A DNA stretch of 64,000 nucleotides from Scylla paramamosain (lineage: Eukaryota; Arthropoda; Malacostraca; Decapoda; Portunidae). Shown here piece by piece: positions 39,530 through 60,419 of the stretch (position 1 is the stretch's first letter; each line of letters begins with the position of its first letter). The notes under the pieces are model-generated. The model worked only from the letters and a program-made list of their open reading frames with translations, made no database searches and was not told the DNA's origin. Position numbers and translations under genes: made by a program. The stretch is from assembly GCF_035594125.1 (NCBI RefSeq), contig NC_087161.1, positions 2,842,501 to 2,906,500 of the forward strand, written 5' to 3'.

Positions 39530-39830
39530 GAGCAAAAATAATGGAAGTGCTGATGAAGAATGCAACACAGAAACTTGTGCAAAGGAAGGGAAATGTTACG
39601 TGGTGGAACATGTGAAAAGAAATATTTTGAGGTGTTCTGGCCATGATGAAAGGATGACTAGAGAAGAATTTATGATAGTAATTGAGTGTGAAATCTATGT
39701 AGGATCATGAGTAAAGGCCACTTCAAAGGAAGAAGGACTGGGTGAAAAAGTGCTAATAGATGGAAGGGTTTGAATAAATGAGGAAGGAATGTTTTTGATA
39801 TGGAAATGTGGAGGTTCTTACTCTTGGTGG
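39530..39830 (+). mobile_element. Degenerate LINE open reading frame tail
   Basis: One frame reads LRCSGHDERMTREEFMI and, after a gap, VIECEIYVGS, then stops. This resembles the RxxGHVxRMDExRMxRxxxxxExxGxRxRGRP segment found after the reverse transcriptase of many arthropod LINEs. It is decayed by stops and frameshifts. Family assignment is by memory of the motif only. Confidence 0.4.
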
Positions 39831-40668
39831 GAGTGAGACATCAGAGAGACAATTAGATCACTTGCACATCACTGGATCTGTAAGAGACTCAGTCCAGATT
39901 TTTTTAAATGTGTCTGTCAGACTGAGGATACAAGATAATCATTCACACCTTTACAAACGAAGAGAACATCTCTGAGAACATGCTGTCCTGTGCCACCCAA
40001 ACTACTGCACAGTATAGTAAAGGTCTTTGTCTTTTTTACAATAAAATTATCACAAATCATAGTCTGGGAAACCTAACATTCATGCAAGCCATTCTCTACC
40101 ATATGACCTCTTGTGGCCCCAACATGGTGGCATCACAGGTGACCAACTACCATGAGGAAGACTAAGGAAACAGAGTCTACCGAGCTAAGGAATGTACTGG
40201 TCAGGTGAGGAGACACACAGGAACACCACCCATGTGTCAGATATCTGGAAGGCTTGACAGTGGTACCTCTCACCACTGCCTAAGTACTACAGCCCATCTC
40301 TATAGGTGTGGTAATGTAATCATATATGTATATATGTATTTGTGGAAACTACTCTCAATGAAAACCAGCTGCGAGGTGGCTGCCTGTGTTTGTGATTAAT
40401 TGTGACCAAGATGTGACAACCAAATGCTTAACCTAAGTGTGACTCAAGACATGAATCAAACTAATCATAGCTGTGGACCAGTCAACCACACCTGAACAAT
40501 GTGTACTATACAATGTTTGCCGATTCACTTACACCTATGATGAACCACATGACTGAGGCAATACACATGGGACCAACACATCCACAGGTTTGCCAAGTGG
40601 CTCACTTTTCCTCAACACACACCAACACTCAACAACAACCTCACTCTCACTGCTGTTACTGACTTACG

Positions 40669-40671
<3 letters not shown>

Positions 40672-40727
<56 letters not shown>
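40672..40727 (+). repeat. (AC)n microsatellite
   Basis: Uninterrupted AC run of about 56 bases. Confidence 0.9.
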
Positions 40728-40729
<2 letters not shown>

Positions 40730-42726
40730 CAGTATTCCTTGAACCCCAGTTATAAAGGGGAAGGTCCATGCCAGTTCAGCTGCTCACTTTGGAACAGCTG
40801 TGTGGTTTGGCAGCCTGTGTGTTGTGGTCTCCCTTCCTCAGCTGCCTCAGGATATTTCCGGGCACATCACCACAACACTGATGCTCCAACATCAAGGGAA
40901 CTCCATTCTATCCTCTTCTCTTCACTTGAGTATTCTTCAAGACTGTTTGTGATCAGTACACACAGTGTTCCATGTCACTTCTGTTCTGTGTATATCCATT
41001 TGGTGAAGCTTCCCTCTGAGCTGCCTTGGTGATTCACAGCAAAGCATTACAAAGACATGAAACAATGAACAATTAAATATCTGAGTGAGGGATGCACACA
41101 TCTCTTGTCTTATTTTCAGAGCAAGGCAATCTAAAATATAGCTACAACCTTTTGAGTTCTTCCAAGGCCTCCTGAGTATTGTGTTGGTGTGTTGAGTATC
41201 AGTATATTGTCTCCTCCTGAGCTGTGTCAAGAGTTGTATAGTCATGGAATCATGCTTTTATCTGTTGCACATCTCAGGGACTGAAATGCCATCACCTTTC
41301 CATAAGTGTGATCCTTCATGTCTGGCAACCAAGTACTACCCTACAACTCTGAACACAAGGCAGCCCAGCTGCTTGGTGATCCTACTTGAGATTACAATCT
41401 GTCACCAGCTGAACTCGTCACCAGGCTGAACAATGAGGTTGGGTGAACCCCAAGCTTCAAGTCAGCCTGTGGCTTTATGGTGACAATGGCGGACTTATAA
41501 TTTATATAGTGTCTTGCCTCCAAAAAAACAATTGAGCTAATGACAATCTTGACATATTAGTGAACCAAACACAAAGGGTCATACCTATGTCAAGTGAATT
41601 ATTATGCTATTCATAAGTACTAGAATATAAATGCATGTCAACCACCTTCATTACTGTTATAATGTAGTAAAAATCCTGTTTCACTGAAGGCTATTTGCAC
41701 CTCAATGCAACATGACTATACTGAATACACACCTTGTGGCCTCACACAGCTCACATCACACCCACTAAATAGCTGCCCTTTATTCCCCACAACACTCTGG
41801 CTTGCATCATCATCACCAGATTTTCACAGATTCTTTCACTGTTAATCATGTTTATGTTTTTTTTCCTAATTTCCAGTAAATGTTCTTACACAACATATGT
41901 AGCACAGAACACTCCACACATTCTCCATTTTGACACTTGTACTCCATAATTGTGAAAGCCTTTGTACAGCAGTCAAGTATCTGAATGGCCTTTGTACAGC
42001 TGCCTCACCTCTACACGCTCACCACACTTAAGCAACACCTCAGAGGCATTGTCATGGCACACATCTGCTATTTCACAGCAAATGCAATGTCCTCTCAAAG
42101 TTCCTGCAGCACTCAGCATTTTCAAAGCTTTCCTGCAGCAAATGAGGACACACACCAAGAAGACTATATTGTGAACACCATCTCCATGCTGGCCCACCCA
42201 TACCATCCAGCCACACTCCCACCACTGCCCTGCCTAATGCACACCATCCACCTCTTACCTTCACTGCCTCAACACAATGGGGAGATTATGGCACAGAAAC
42301 ACTATCCTTCAGAGCATCCTTACCATTCTTCCTTCAGTTCCTCCAAGGAAAATAATTGCAAGAAACAAATCTTACAAGGAAGGAGAATGGATGGAGCTTG
42401 TGAGGGACAGCAACATAGTAGTAAAAAGGGAAATCTTGGGGATCCATTAGGAGTAGAGGGAAAATGTTAGAGGGAAGGGGAGATGGAATAACTTAGGTAC
42501 AACAAAGGATGTTTGTCAGTGAATGTTATGGCTGGTGTAACAAAACTGAATGAAAGAATAATGAAGGAATGGAACAGAAGAGGGTGAAACACTGTGACTG
42601 AAATGATGTTAGAAGTTAGTAAGGACTGGGTGTGAGTGAAGGTGAAGGTGAGGGTGTGGGTGAAGGCAGTCAGTGAGGTGGGTAGTAGTGCTGGCGTGGC
42701 GTGGGTGTGGCCAGGATGAGGGAGGG

Positions 42727-51662
<8,936 letters not shown>

Positions 51663-51900
51663 CTTGCTGCCTCATGGGTCAACCACACCACAGCAGGTCC
51701 CGGTTAAACCCTCGGCAATACTCTGCAATGGCCGCCGCCGCTACCAGTGACAGCTTGCTAAGGCCACAGAGACGCCTTGTTCCCCCGCACCATCTTTGTT
51801 GACACCCGGCGTCCCGATCCCCGAACCACGACCTGCGCCCCGCCCCCCACCGGACCTCAAGCCCCCCTGACCCATTTGTGAAGGGAGATTGGTGACATAA
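51663..51900 (-). promoter_or_regulatory. GC-rich 5' region of RYK
   Basis: Upstream of the ATG at 51662 the sequence becomes CpG- and GC-rich (gccgccgccgct near 51731, cgccccgccccccac near 51836), unlike the surroundings, and has no clear TATA box. A CpG-rich, TATA-less promoter is inferred. Confidence 0.35.
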
Positions 51901-52325
51901 ATTAAGGGGTATGGAATGTGTAGGTGTGTATTGGATGTAGGTGTGGTATTAGGGTAATGGTAGTTATTCAAAGCGTTGCCCAGGCATTCGGACAAGAGCT
52001 AGTAAACAGTCAGTGGGATGTTTTCTTGTTTTACATTCTACTATTACTACTACTGCTATTACATTTTTTCCTTCTTTTCTTGTAAGCCTTTCTTACATAG
52101 CCACTCCTCACCCATCATTGCTATCACTTCAATAACATCTATTTGAGGATTATAGCAGGTTATTTTCCTGCTGTTACACATCTATTTGTTTATTTATTCG
52201 GTTAGTTAGTCAATACGTTAATTAGTTAGTTTTGCTTACTCTTCCTAATATATAATCCTCCAGTGGGGGAATAACGAGAGGTCACATTACATTTTACTCA
52301 AGTTTCTATAGGGTCTCTAGACTAC

Positions 52326-52327
<2 letters not shown>

Positions 52328-52384
<57 letters not shown>
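52328..52384 (+). repeat. (GA)n microsatellite
   Basis: Uninterrupted GA run of about 57 bases. Confidence 0.9.
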
Positions 52385-52386
<2 letters not shown>

Positions 52387-52517
52387 GGATGGTAATAAAT
52401 AAAACAACACGGAAATGCCCCATCACCAACATTCCAGAGAAAATATAACAGTTAAAAAGTCTGGATGCTGCAAGTGAGGCTGCCTGCGGTCCGGATGGCG
52501 CGGCGTCTCAGGGCCTT

Positions 52518-52680
52518 ATTGTTTTAAAAGCTTTGCTCTCTCACAACGACTATTTACAAAATTCACATAGATTATTAGTCGGGTTCTCAAGAGTGTTTTT
52601 CTTGCTAATTATGTAAAAATCTTATTAATCTCTCATTAGAACCACAAAAAAATCTTCAAAAACCCGCGTCAGTTCAATTA
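52518..52680 (-). mobile_element. MITE-like element, partial copy
   Basis: Reads ctttgctctctcacaacgac, tatttacaaaattcacatag, attagtcgggttctcaagag, cttgctaattatgtaaaaat, ctcattagaacc. This is the reverse complement of the 54.6 kb copy over the same span. It directly precedes a second copy in the same orientation. Confidence 0.6.
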
Positions 52681-52684
52681 AGGG

Positions 52685-52905
52685 CGGGTATTCAGAAACA
52701 CTTCATTCTCTCACCACGACTACTTACAAAGGCCACAGAGATGATCAGCCGGATTCATGAGTGTGTTGCTCTTGTTAATGATGCAGAAATATAATAAATG
52801 TCTCACTAGAACCATAAAGAAAAAAAAAATTAAAAACCCGTGTCACTTCAAATATAGACCGTGTTGAAAGTAGTGGAGATGCGGGCAGAAGTGTTTCAAA
52901 ATGAT
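52685..52905 (-). mobile_element. MITE-like element with imperfect terminal inverted repeats
   Basis: About 220 bases. The left end is cagaaacacttc...accacgactacttacaaag. The right end reads, reverse complemented, gaaacacttctgcccgc and tccactactttcaaca. The ends are therefore imperfect inverted repeats of about 35-40 bases. There is no coding capacity. Non-autonomous DNA transposon is inferred; the target-site duplication is unclear. Confidence 0.6.
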
Positions 52906-53004
52906 ATCTGCCCTCGAAACGAAGTCTTCAACACGCCTATTGAGAAACAGCGCCATCCTTCAGGGTCCACACGTTCCTACAGCCAATTAAGTGATGTGAC
53001 GCCC

Positions 53005-53046
<42 letters not shown>

Positions 53047-53217
53047 TCTAACTTTGTGGAATGAAAATAAACACTCTCCATATATTCAAACGTATAACTT
53101 TTGCTCCAGAAAGAAACGAAACCTTCATAAGAACAAAAATTTGGAGAAATGGGTATATTTTTTTTCCTCTGTAATTAATAACTGTAGATTAATAGCTGTA
53201 GATTACACATTTCCTGT

Positions 53218-53218
<1 letters not shown>

Positions 53219-53285
<67 letters not shown>
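53219..53285 (+). repeat. (CT)n microsatellite
   Basis: Uninterrupted CT run of about 66 bases. Confidence 0.9.
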
Positions 53286-53288
<3 letters not shown>

Positions 53289-53557
53289 TTGAAAAATGCA
53301 GTTAAATCACACGCCCTATATAGAATCGGAAATGCTGTTGGTGTGATGAATTTACGAGGTTATTCTGGAACAAAGGACAAGCGAACGACCGGGACTTGGG
53401 GATCGAATTAGTTGCTTTGGACAAGGAGGATTGAGAACATTTGAGATCGAGATAAGGTATGTGTAGGAGAACTGAGGCTCGTGACAGTAAAAGTTGGAGA
53501 CACTGGGAAGAGTAAAGCGCTACAAATTCAGATTCCAGGACTTATGGGGTGTGTGGG

Positions 53558-53561
<4 letters not shown>

Positions 53562-53625
<64 letters not shown>
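53562..53625 (+). repeat. (GA)n microsatellite
   Basis: Uninterrupted GA run of about 64 bases. Confidence 0.9.
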
Positions 53626-53628
<3 letters not shown>

Positions 53629-54261
53629 TGTGTGTGCGTGGGGAACTTCCATGGTCCAGAATATACCAGAGGCACAGCAAGGATTTAACTATTTCCCTGC
53701 TATTTGACACATCTTTCCTCAGTCTAACTCTAAACACTATGAAACATTTGTTCTTGTTCTACACACACCTCTAAACATTACACGTACTAGGAATAAAAAA
53801 AAAAAATACATATATTCTTTTCATACCCTTCTTTTTCGTACGTGCTTCTAAATTTCTCATACATATTTCTTAGTGCTGTACGTGAAGTATTGTTTATCAC
53901 AGTGAAGGGGTTAAAGGGTCCGTGTGACACTGCTACGTACAGCATCCCACGCTCAGTGCAAGCAAGAGATACAGGAAGATACAAGTGATTTTAAAAAGTC
54001 AACATTGTGGCATGAGTGAGAAATAAGTACAGCAGTGCCTCAGTTCGGTTTTAGTTTGCTGAGTAGAGAATGAAGAAGTGCCCGATGCATGAGTTCACCA
54101 GTTTAGTGAGTTAAGAATGAGGAAGTAGTACGTATAGTGATGTAGGGTAAGGAAAAAGATAACTGACTGAAAATTTGAAAATATATGAGATGAAAGTTGT
54201 TGTTGCAGTGAGAGTTTCAGTTGTCTCGAATCGTAACTGACCTCATACCCTACAGTTTTAT

Positions 54262-54425
54262 TTATTTATTTATTTAGTTAGTTATTTTTATGGTAGAGGG
54301 ACTCAGGGCAAGGGCTACAAAAAGGCAGGAAAAAGGCCCACTGAAGGTGCCAGTCCCCAGATAGTAGAGCCAGAAGGAATAACCAATATTAGAGAAGTGT
54401 CATGAAACCTTCCTCTTGAAAGAGT
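54262..54425 (+). mobile_element. SINE-like dispersed repeat, copy E
   Basis: Reads tttttatggtagagggactc, agggcaagggctacaaaa, aaaaaggcccactgaaggtg, ccagtcccc, then agaagtgtcatgaaacctt and cctcttgaaa. It includes the distal part shared with copies B and D. Confidence 0.7.
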
Positions 54426-54611
54426 TCGAGTCATAAAACTTGAGAGCCACTTGATCTGTGGCCGACCGTCTTTTTTTTTTTTTTTTCCGTGACTCTCCCT
54501 TGGGCAGGAAAAGGAAAGATATAAATATGAATTAGTCTGAGCCAAGAGACGGTATGACATATATATTAGATTTAAATTACCACAACATCGGGGTCACACG
54601 GCGCCTTATTT

Positions 54612-54815
54612 AGGGCCATAATTCTGAAGCACTTCTGCCCGCACCGCCACTACTTTCAAAAGCCTCTAATTCAAGCTACACATGTTTTTACTGGTGTTTT
54701 TACAATTTTAGTGACAGATTGACAAGATTTCTACATTATTAACAGGATAAACACTCTTAAGAACCCGGCTAATCATCTTTGTGGCCTTTGAAAATAGTCG
54801 TGGTGGGAGAGCAAA
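54612..54815 (+). mobile_element. MITE-like element
   Basis: Starts ctgaagcacttctgcccgc and ccactactttcaaaag. It continues gtttttactggtgttttta, gacagattgacaagatttc, tacattattaacaggataaa and ctcttaagaacccggctaat, and ends cctttgaaaatagtcgtgg and gagagcaaag. It is about 200 bases with inverted-repeat-like ends and is collinear with the 25.4 kb copy. Confidence 0.65.
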
Positions 54816-56479
54816 GAGTTTCTGATAGACCGTAGCGCGATGGGACACGTGTGAAGTTTGAACCCTGAGAGTATTGACTGGTTACCGCAAAGCTTTCTCT
54901 CTTGTGACTGTGTGGTGGGCGCCGGACGGTTGGGACTGGGAGGGGGGGGTGCAAGAGTGTGCGGTTCATGCTTCACGGCCGCGACCTGATACTCTGTGCA
55001 CGGGGTAAATTACTCGGTGCTTATATACACTTGTGCCTGAGGAAGGATGAGTGGCGACAAGGAACCTTAAGCTGGCCGTTTAACTGTTTAGCAATATATT
55101 TAAGTACATAAATAGGGTACAAGGAAAATAAAATAGAGAGAGAGAGAGGGCGAGGTTACAAAGTAGGGGAAAACAACGGAAAAAGAAAAGTAAAAATGAT
55201 CAATCTTGCAGGATGATATGCCGAGCGTGGTGCGTGTGGCTGTCAGGATATGATGGAATGATAGGGGTGTTATGAAAGTAACTTATCTCAGTCTATATTT
55301 ACAGATACTGATAATATTATACTTTTAGATTTAAACCTTTTGACGGCTATCGACAGTTTGACATCTTTTAGTATATTTGAAGAACCAGAAACGATCTTAG
55401 AGGTAAAAAAAAAAAAAACCTAAATGTATAAACTAAAAGACGCGTGTGGTTGTGTCAGGAGGATAAGATTGTTTAGATTGAATTCTTTTGACGGATATCG
55501 ACTGTTTGACAATTTGTAGTTTATCTGAAGAACCAGAGACGATTTTAGAGAAAGAATATAAAATGCAGACACTAAAGGATTTTATCGACTCTTAACATTT
55601 TCCTTTTTTTTGCCAGTAGTGTTTTTCGACGCCATATTGTCATCATCATCATCATCACCATCACTATATAAGTCTGGTGCAGACAACACTTCCCCATCTT
55701 TTCTTTATTAATCTTTTCACTCCCTCTTGCTCGTGTGGTTCAATTTACTCTGGCTAATCTCTTCCATCGCTGTCCCGTTCTCTGTCTCTCAGCTCCACGC
55801 AATTAACCTACTTTTTGTATCCATTAATTAACATGTCGGTCTATTTTCGAGGCAGGTTCGGAGCTTCTGTGTGCGAGGTCAGTGGTTTGTTTGCTCTTGC
55901 GGTGTGTAGGGGTGTGAGGACGGAAGGAATGTGCCCGTGAAGAAATCTGGTTTAATGTTTATTATTCTATGTTGGTTCCAGTTCAGAGAATGCTGCAATT
56001 CATGTAATTCATCACTAATGTATAACCCATTAGTTTGCAGAGTCTTAACCTGTGGTCTATGCCCGCCCTGGCCGCGTCCATGTTCAGCACTGTGTACAGC
56101 AAGGGGGAAAGAAGCCTTTGAATGGTGTAAGGTCCATGCACCCCTCCGAGAGTTTTATGAGGCTCGCGTTGCGTATGAGTGTAATAAATTGATGTAAAAC
56201 TGAAATTATGTATATTTTAATTTCATTTCGAATTAATTTCTTACATGACACTTTCTAAAGCAGTTTTTTGTTCTTACGGAGCACTCTTATACATACTGGC
56301 CGTGTCATGTACCCCTCCATGCACTCCATTACTTCTAGGTACCTTAAAAAAAAAAAAAATCATGCACTCTGGGGTGTGAGGGACATAACCAGGGTGACAT
56401 AAATTAAATTCTCGGCTCAGTAGGCAGGATAGAACAATAAATAATTGATTGAAGTTTGATAACGTTAGCTTAAAAAAAT

Positions 56480-56700
56480 ACTAAGGAACTGGTTCTGAAG
56501 TAGAGTGGTAGATGAATGGAACAGACTCAGTAATCAGGTTGTTAGTGTTGTCATTAGGAAGCTTTAAAAGAAGACTAGACAAATTTATGCACAGGGATGA
56601 TAGGTGAAAATAGGAAGATTGCCTGCAGCCAGTGCTACCTGTTGGCCCGACGGTTTCTTGCAACTTGTTTTATTTTCTTGTTTTTATGTTCTAATTCTTC
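56480..56700 (+). mobile_element. CR1-like LINE 3' end
   Basis: One frame reads RVVDEWNRLSNQVVS, then after a frameshift SFKRRLDKFM, the conserved last residues of CR1-like reverse-transcriptase ORFs. The non-coding tail follows (tgataggtgaaaataggaag, ctgcagccag, gacggtttcttgcaacttg) and ends in tttttatgttc. It is a 5'-truncated dead copy. Confidence 0.75.
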
Positions 56701-56817
56701 TCTAGAGGGAAATTTCAAGGCCTGAGAGGAGTCAGTGGCACCACAGATCAGCAGACTCATGCGTGTGGAATGCTGATCTTTCATTGGCCTTCAGGTTCAC
56801 GGCGGCACAAAAAATAA

Positions 56818-57030
56818 GAACATAAGAACACAAGAATTTCAAGGTGCTAGGGGATACACGTGGCAGTCCCTGTGTAAAGCATATATTCCTACTCACCTGT
56901 CATCTTTAGCCATGAATTTATCTAATCTTTTTAAAGCTTCCTATTGACTCGGCATTAACAACCTGATAAGTGAGTGTTCTATTCGTCTACCACTCTTTTT
57001 GATAACCAGTTTCTTGCATCGCTATCTATG
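56818..57030 (-). mobile_element. CR1-like LINE 3' end, inverted copy
   Basis: The reverse complement reads aaactggttatcaaaaagag, tggtagacgaatagaacac, tcaggttgttaatgccgagt, aataggaagctttaaaaag, cagggactgccacgtg, and ends in ttcttatgttctta. It lies about 120 bases from the plus-strand copy at 56.5 kb, so the two form an inverted pair. Confidence 0.75.
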
Positions 57031-57559
57031 CATCGGTCACTGCTGCGAGCGGCCAGAAGTATTATACTCGCATGCATGTTGTTTAGAATGCAGCTTTTGA
57101 GTCAGATAGTCTTCAAAAAAAGGAGTCGGCATTGTGACGTCGGGTGAAGACGGTGCATAGGGGAAAAATAAACGTACAAAAAGATAAAACAAATTAAAAG
57201 ATTAACTAACCAACAGACTAACGTATTAACTAACTAACCAACTAACTTCCCAACTAACTAATTAACTAATTGACTAAATAAACTAACCAACAAACAAACT
57301 AACTAACCAACTAACCAACTAACTAACTAACTAACCAACAAAGTACCAAACAAATTAGCTGTCTAACCTAACGAGCTTAAAATGTTGATATCCTCTGGCG
57401 CAGGGTTTACTGTGGGGCGAGGTCAGTGTGTGAGCTGCCTTTCTCTGAGTACGTAGGGTAACACAGCTTGGCCTGGTGCTTGGGTCCACGTGCCACTAAT
57501 TGCCTGGTTGGGTGAGGACAGATCCGCCGCCACAACACACACATCAATAGACGCATGTG

Positions 57560-58617
57560 GTGCCTGTTAGTATTCCTTGGTGCTTTTTAATTATTTCATT
57601 GTATATTGATCTCACCTTAACTTCTTTACTCAGCCTCCCCTGCCCTGCATCCCCTACCTCCCCATTCCTTCCCGTTCTCTACCCCAGTCTCTTCCATCTT
57701 CCCTCCCCTTTTCTTTACTCAGCCTCCCTTCCCCTGCTTCCCCTACCGCCCCACTTTTCTCTTTTTCCTCTTAGTCTGTCTCTTTCATCTTTCCTTCCCT
57801 TTTCTTTACTCAGCCTCCCCTTCCTTGCCTTCCTTCCTCCACCACACGCTTCCTTCCCTTCCTCTTACTTAACCCAGTTTCTCTTCTATCTTTCTTTCTC
57901 ATTCCAACCCTATCGTTCATTCTCTTTACTTCCCTTCTTTACTCAGCTTCTCTTTGCCTGCCTTCTTGCTCACCCTACCTCTCTCTTCCTTCCCTTCCTC
58001 TTATTCCAGTGCCTCTTCCATGTTTATTTCTTATTCCAGTCCTACCCTTCCTTCCCTTCCTCTTATCTTAGTCTCTCTTCCACATTTTTTTCTCATTCCA
58101 TCCTTCTCTTTCTTCTCTTTCGTCACTTCTTTACTGCCTTCATCCCACCTCTCTCTTCCTTCCCTTCCTCTTAACCCAGTCACTGATCCGCCTTTCTTTC
58201 CCATTCTTTCTCATTTCTCTCCTTCTTCATCTTCCTCTAAGCTCAGTCCCTCTTCCTTCACCCCACGCCTCCCTTCCCTTCCTTACCCACGAGAACCCCC
58301 ACCTCTCTTCCCCTCGCACCTCTTCCCCTCTCCTCTCCTCTCCTCTCCTCTCTTTAGATCGCCACCCACCCAACCACCCACCCACCTTCCCAGACCTCTC
58401 CCTCCCTCCCCTACTCTGCCACGCCCCCTTCCAGCCCACCCTAATCCTCCCCTCCCACTAAAACTCTCCCACAGGCAAACTCCTCCCCGCCTCACCTCCG
58501 CCCACCATGTTCTCTCCCTCCCATGCAAAACTCCATGAGTCCCACGCCCTTCCAGAATCAAGCCCCACCTCCTTCCCCACAGCCCTCCCAGTTAACCTCA
58601 TCCCTCCCCTCCTCTGA

Positions 58618-58655
<38 letters not shown>

Positions 58656-58760
58656 CTTCCGTCACAGCCACGCCCCCTAGCTACCGTCACCCCCTCTCCA
58701 CTGCCACAAAGCCCACCCCTCCCTTCACAGCCCCTTCCCCACTCCATAAGCTCTGAGTCC
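57560..58760 (+). repeat. Pyrimidine-rich low-complexity tract
   Basis: About 1.2 kb of CCTTCC, CTCTTCC and CCTTTTC words with very few purines. It includes a CTCCT run at 58327-58352 and a (CT)n run at 58619-58652. Frames across it give only Ser/Leu/Pro/Phe-rich products. Confidence 0.85.
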
Positions 58761-58866
58761 CCCTCTGATGTCCCCCAAGGTTCAGTACTGTTGGTCAGAG
58801 AGTCACGATACCTCTTTCGTGGAACAGTGACCAATATTTTCAGAGTCTATCAATATTTGCCAAGGT

Positions 58867-58998
58867 GAAAGTAGTGGTGGTGGTGGTGGTAGTGGTGTTG
58901 GTGGAGGGAGAGAAGAAACGGGTACGTAGTGGTGGTGCTGGTGGTGAGAGAGAGAGAGGTGGTTGGGGAAACGATAGGAGAGGGGTGGTTTGTTGTTG

Positions 58999-59030
<32 letters not shown>

Positions 59031-59036
59031 GGTCCG
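58867..59036 (+). repeat. GGT and GTT trinucleotide repeats
   Basis: A (GGT)n run at 58876-58900 and a (TTG)n(GTG)n run at 58989-59034 flank short GA-rich sequence. Confidence 0.85.
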
Positions 59037-59143
59037 GTGAGTACTAAATCGAGGTGTCAGAATCTCATTAGATGCTTCGAGAGTCTTAATTGAGCTGCTG
59101 GCCACGCGCTGTACTCTTGCTTCCCCCGCATTCCACAGCCAAC

Positions 59144-59575
59144 CTAACTAAACCTAACTGTACCGCATTCCTATCCTAATCTAACCTAACCTAACTACCT
59201 CGCATTCCTAACCTTACCTAACCTAACTGCTCTAATTCCTAACTGTACCGCATTCCTATCCTAATCTAACCTAACCTAACTACCTCGCATTCCTAACCTT
59301 ACCTAACCTAACTGCTCTAATTCCTAACTGTACCGCATTCCTATCCTAATCTAACCTAACCTAACTACCTCGCATTCCTAACCTTACCTAACCTAACTGC
59401 TCTAATTCCTAACTTAACCTAATAATAACCTAATAAGAACATAAGCATTCATAATCAAATCTAACTTTCCTAACCTTACCTAATCTAACCTAACTACCCA
59501 ACATTCATAATCTAATCTAACTATTCCTTACCTAACCTTATCTAATCTAATCTAACCTAACCTAACTGGGCCGCA
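59144..59575 (+). repeat. Telomere-like CCTAA array with 85-bp unit
   Basis: An exact 85-base period: taccgcattcctatcc starts at 59161, 59246 and 59331, giving three near-identical units. Each unit contains several cctaac words, variants of the arthropod telomere repeat CCTAA. Diverged cctaac/ctaatc words continue to about 59570. It is an interstitial or subtelomeric-type satellite by composition. Confidence 0.85.
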
Positions 59576-59607
59576 TTCCTGAGTTGTACGCGTCGCTTTT
59601 GTGTCGT

Positions 59608-59628
59608 AGTACCACCACCACCACCACC

Positions 59629-59660
<32 letters not shown>

Positions 59661-59766
59661 CAACAATAACAAAATCAAATGCAGTAATAAATAAATAAAT
59701 AAATAAATGCATTAGTACTTTTACAACCACTACTGCTGCCACCATCACCGTTACTATTGTTGTTGC

Positions 59767-59806
<40 letters not shown>

Positions 59807-59898
59807 GCAATGGCCTAGGACAACAAAATAGGAAGTAAAGAAAGTAAAAAAAAAAAGACCGAGGTGCGAGGCCCAAAAGAGAACAACCGCATAGAGTA

Positions 59899-59929
<31 letters not shown>

Positions 59930-59932
59930 GCA
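59608..59932 (+). repeat. ACC, AAC and TTG trinucleotide arrays around a SINE-like copy
   Basis: (ACC)n at 59610-59644 runs into (AAC)n to about 59666, with a TAAA run at 59686-59706. (TTG)n runs are at 59758-59806 and 59901-59930. Between the last two lies a SINE-like copy (59808-59885: aatggcctaggacaac, A-run, gaccgaggtgcgaggccc), so the element sits inside a TTG array. Confidence 0.7.
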
Positions 59933-60027
59933 TCTTTAAGTTACGCTACTAAAAAGCGGAAATCGATCCTTTCACTGAGGCAAAGCAATATGAAGGAATG
60001 AAGGTTGGGAACGGGACAAACAGAGTA

Positions 60028-60029
<2 letters not shown>

Positions 60030-60099
<70 letters not shown>
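60030..60099 (+). repeat. (GA)n microsatellite
   Basis: Uninterrupted GA run of about 70 bases. Confidence 0.9.
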
Positions 60100-60103
<4 letters not shown>

Positions 60104-60313
60104 CAGTAAGAGAGTAGCATATAGGGCGTGGCGACACAAGGAGGGAGGAAAGGAGGGAGCGAGATAAGTAGAGGGAGGAATGCGTGATGGAGGGAGTGGG
60201 AGGGAAGGAAAGAAGGAATGGGGGAGGAGAGAGGCGATGATAAGAAGGGAGAGAAGGCGTATGAAGATTTACTTGTGTCTGCTCGAGGAAGGAAGATAGA
60301 TCCACGTTGCTGT

Positions 60314-60315
60314 TA

Positions 60316-60371
<56 letters not shown>

Positions 60372-60392
60372 CACGCACGCACGCACACACAC
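60314..60392 (+). repeat. (AC)n microsatellite with GCAC interruption
   Basis: AC run of about 55 bases, then atgcacgcacgcacgcac and a few more AC units. Confidence 0.9.
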
Positions 60393-60419
60393 ACGAATTG
60401 TCTGAGAGAAATCTACCTC

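Noticed and set aside
55931..56197. 88-codon plus-strand frame with several Cys
   Set aside because: Looked like a small secreted Cys peptide, but it lacks a clean signal peptide and splice signals. Part of it (agtcttaacctgtggtctat) resembles a transposon end, so I do not call it a gene.
57557..58538. 205- and 194-codon Ser/Leu/Pro/Phe frames
   Set aside because: Shadow readings of the pyrimidine-rich tract.
59144..59575. A true chromosome end
   Set aside because: The CCTAA words are mixed into an 85-base unit, are not pure, and unique sequence continues for more than 4 kb on the right. An interstitial satellite fits better.
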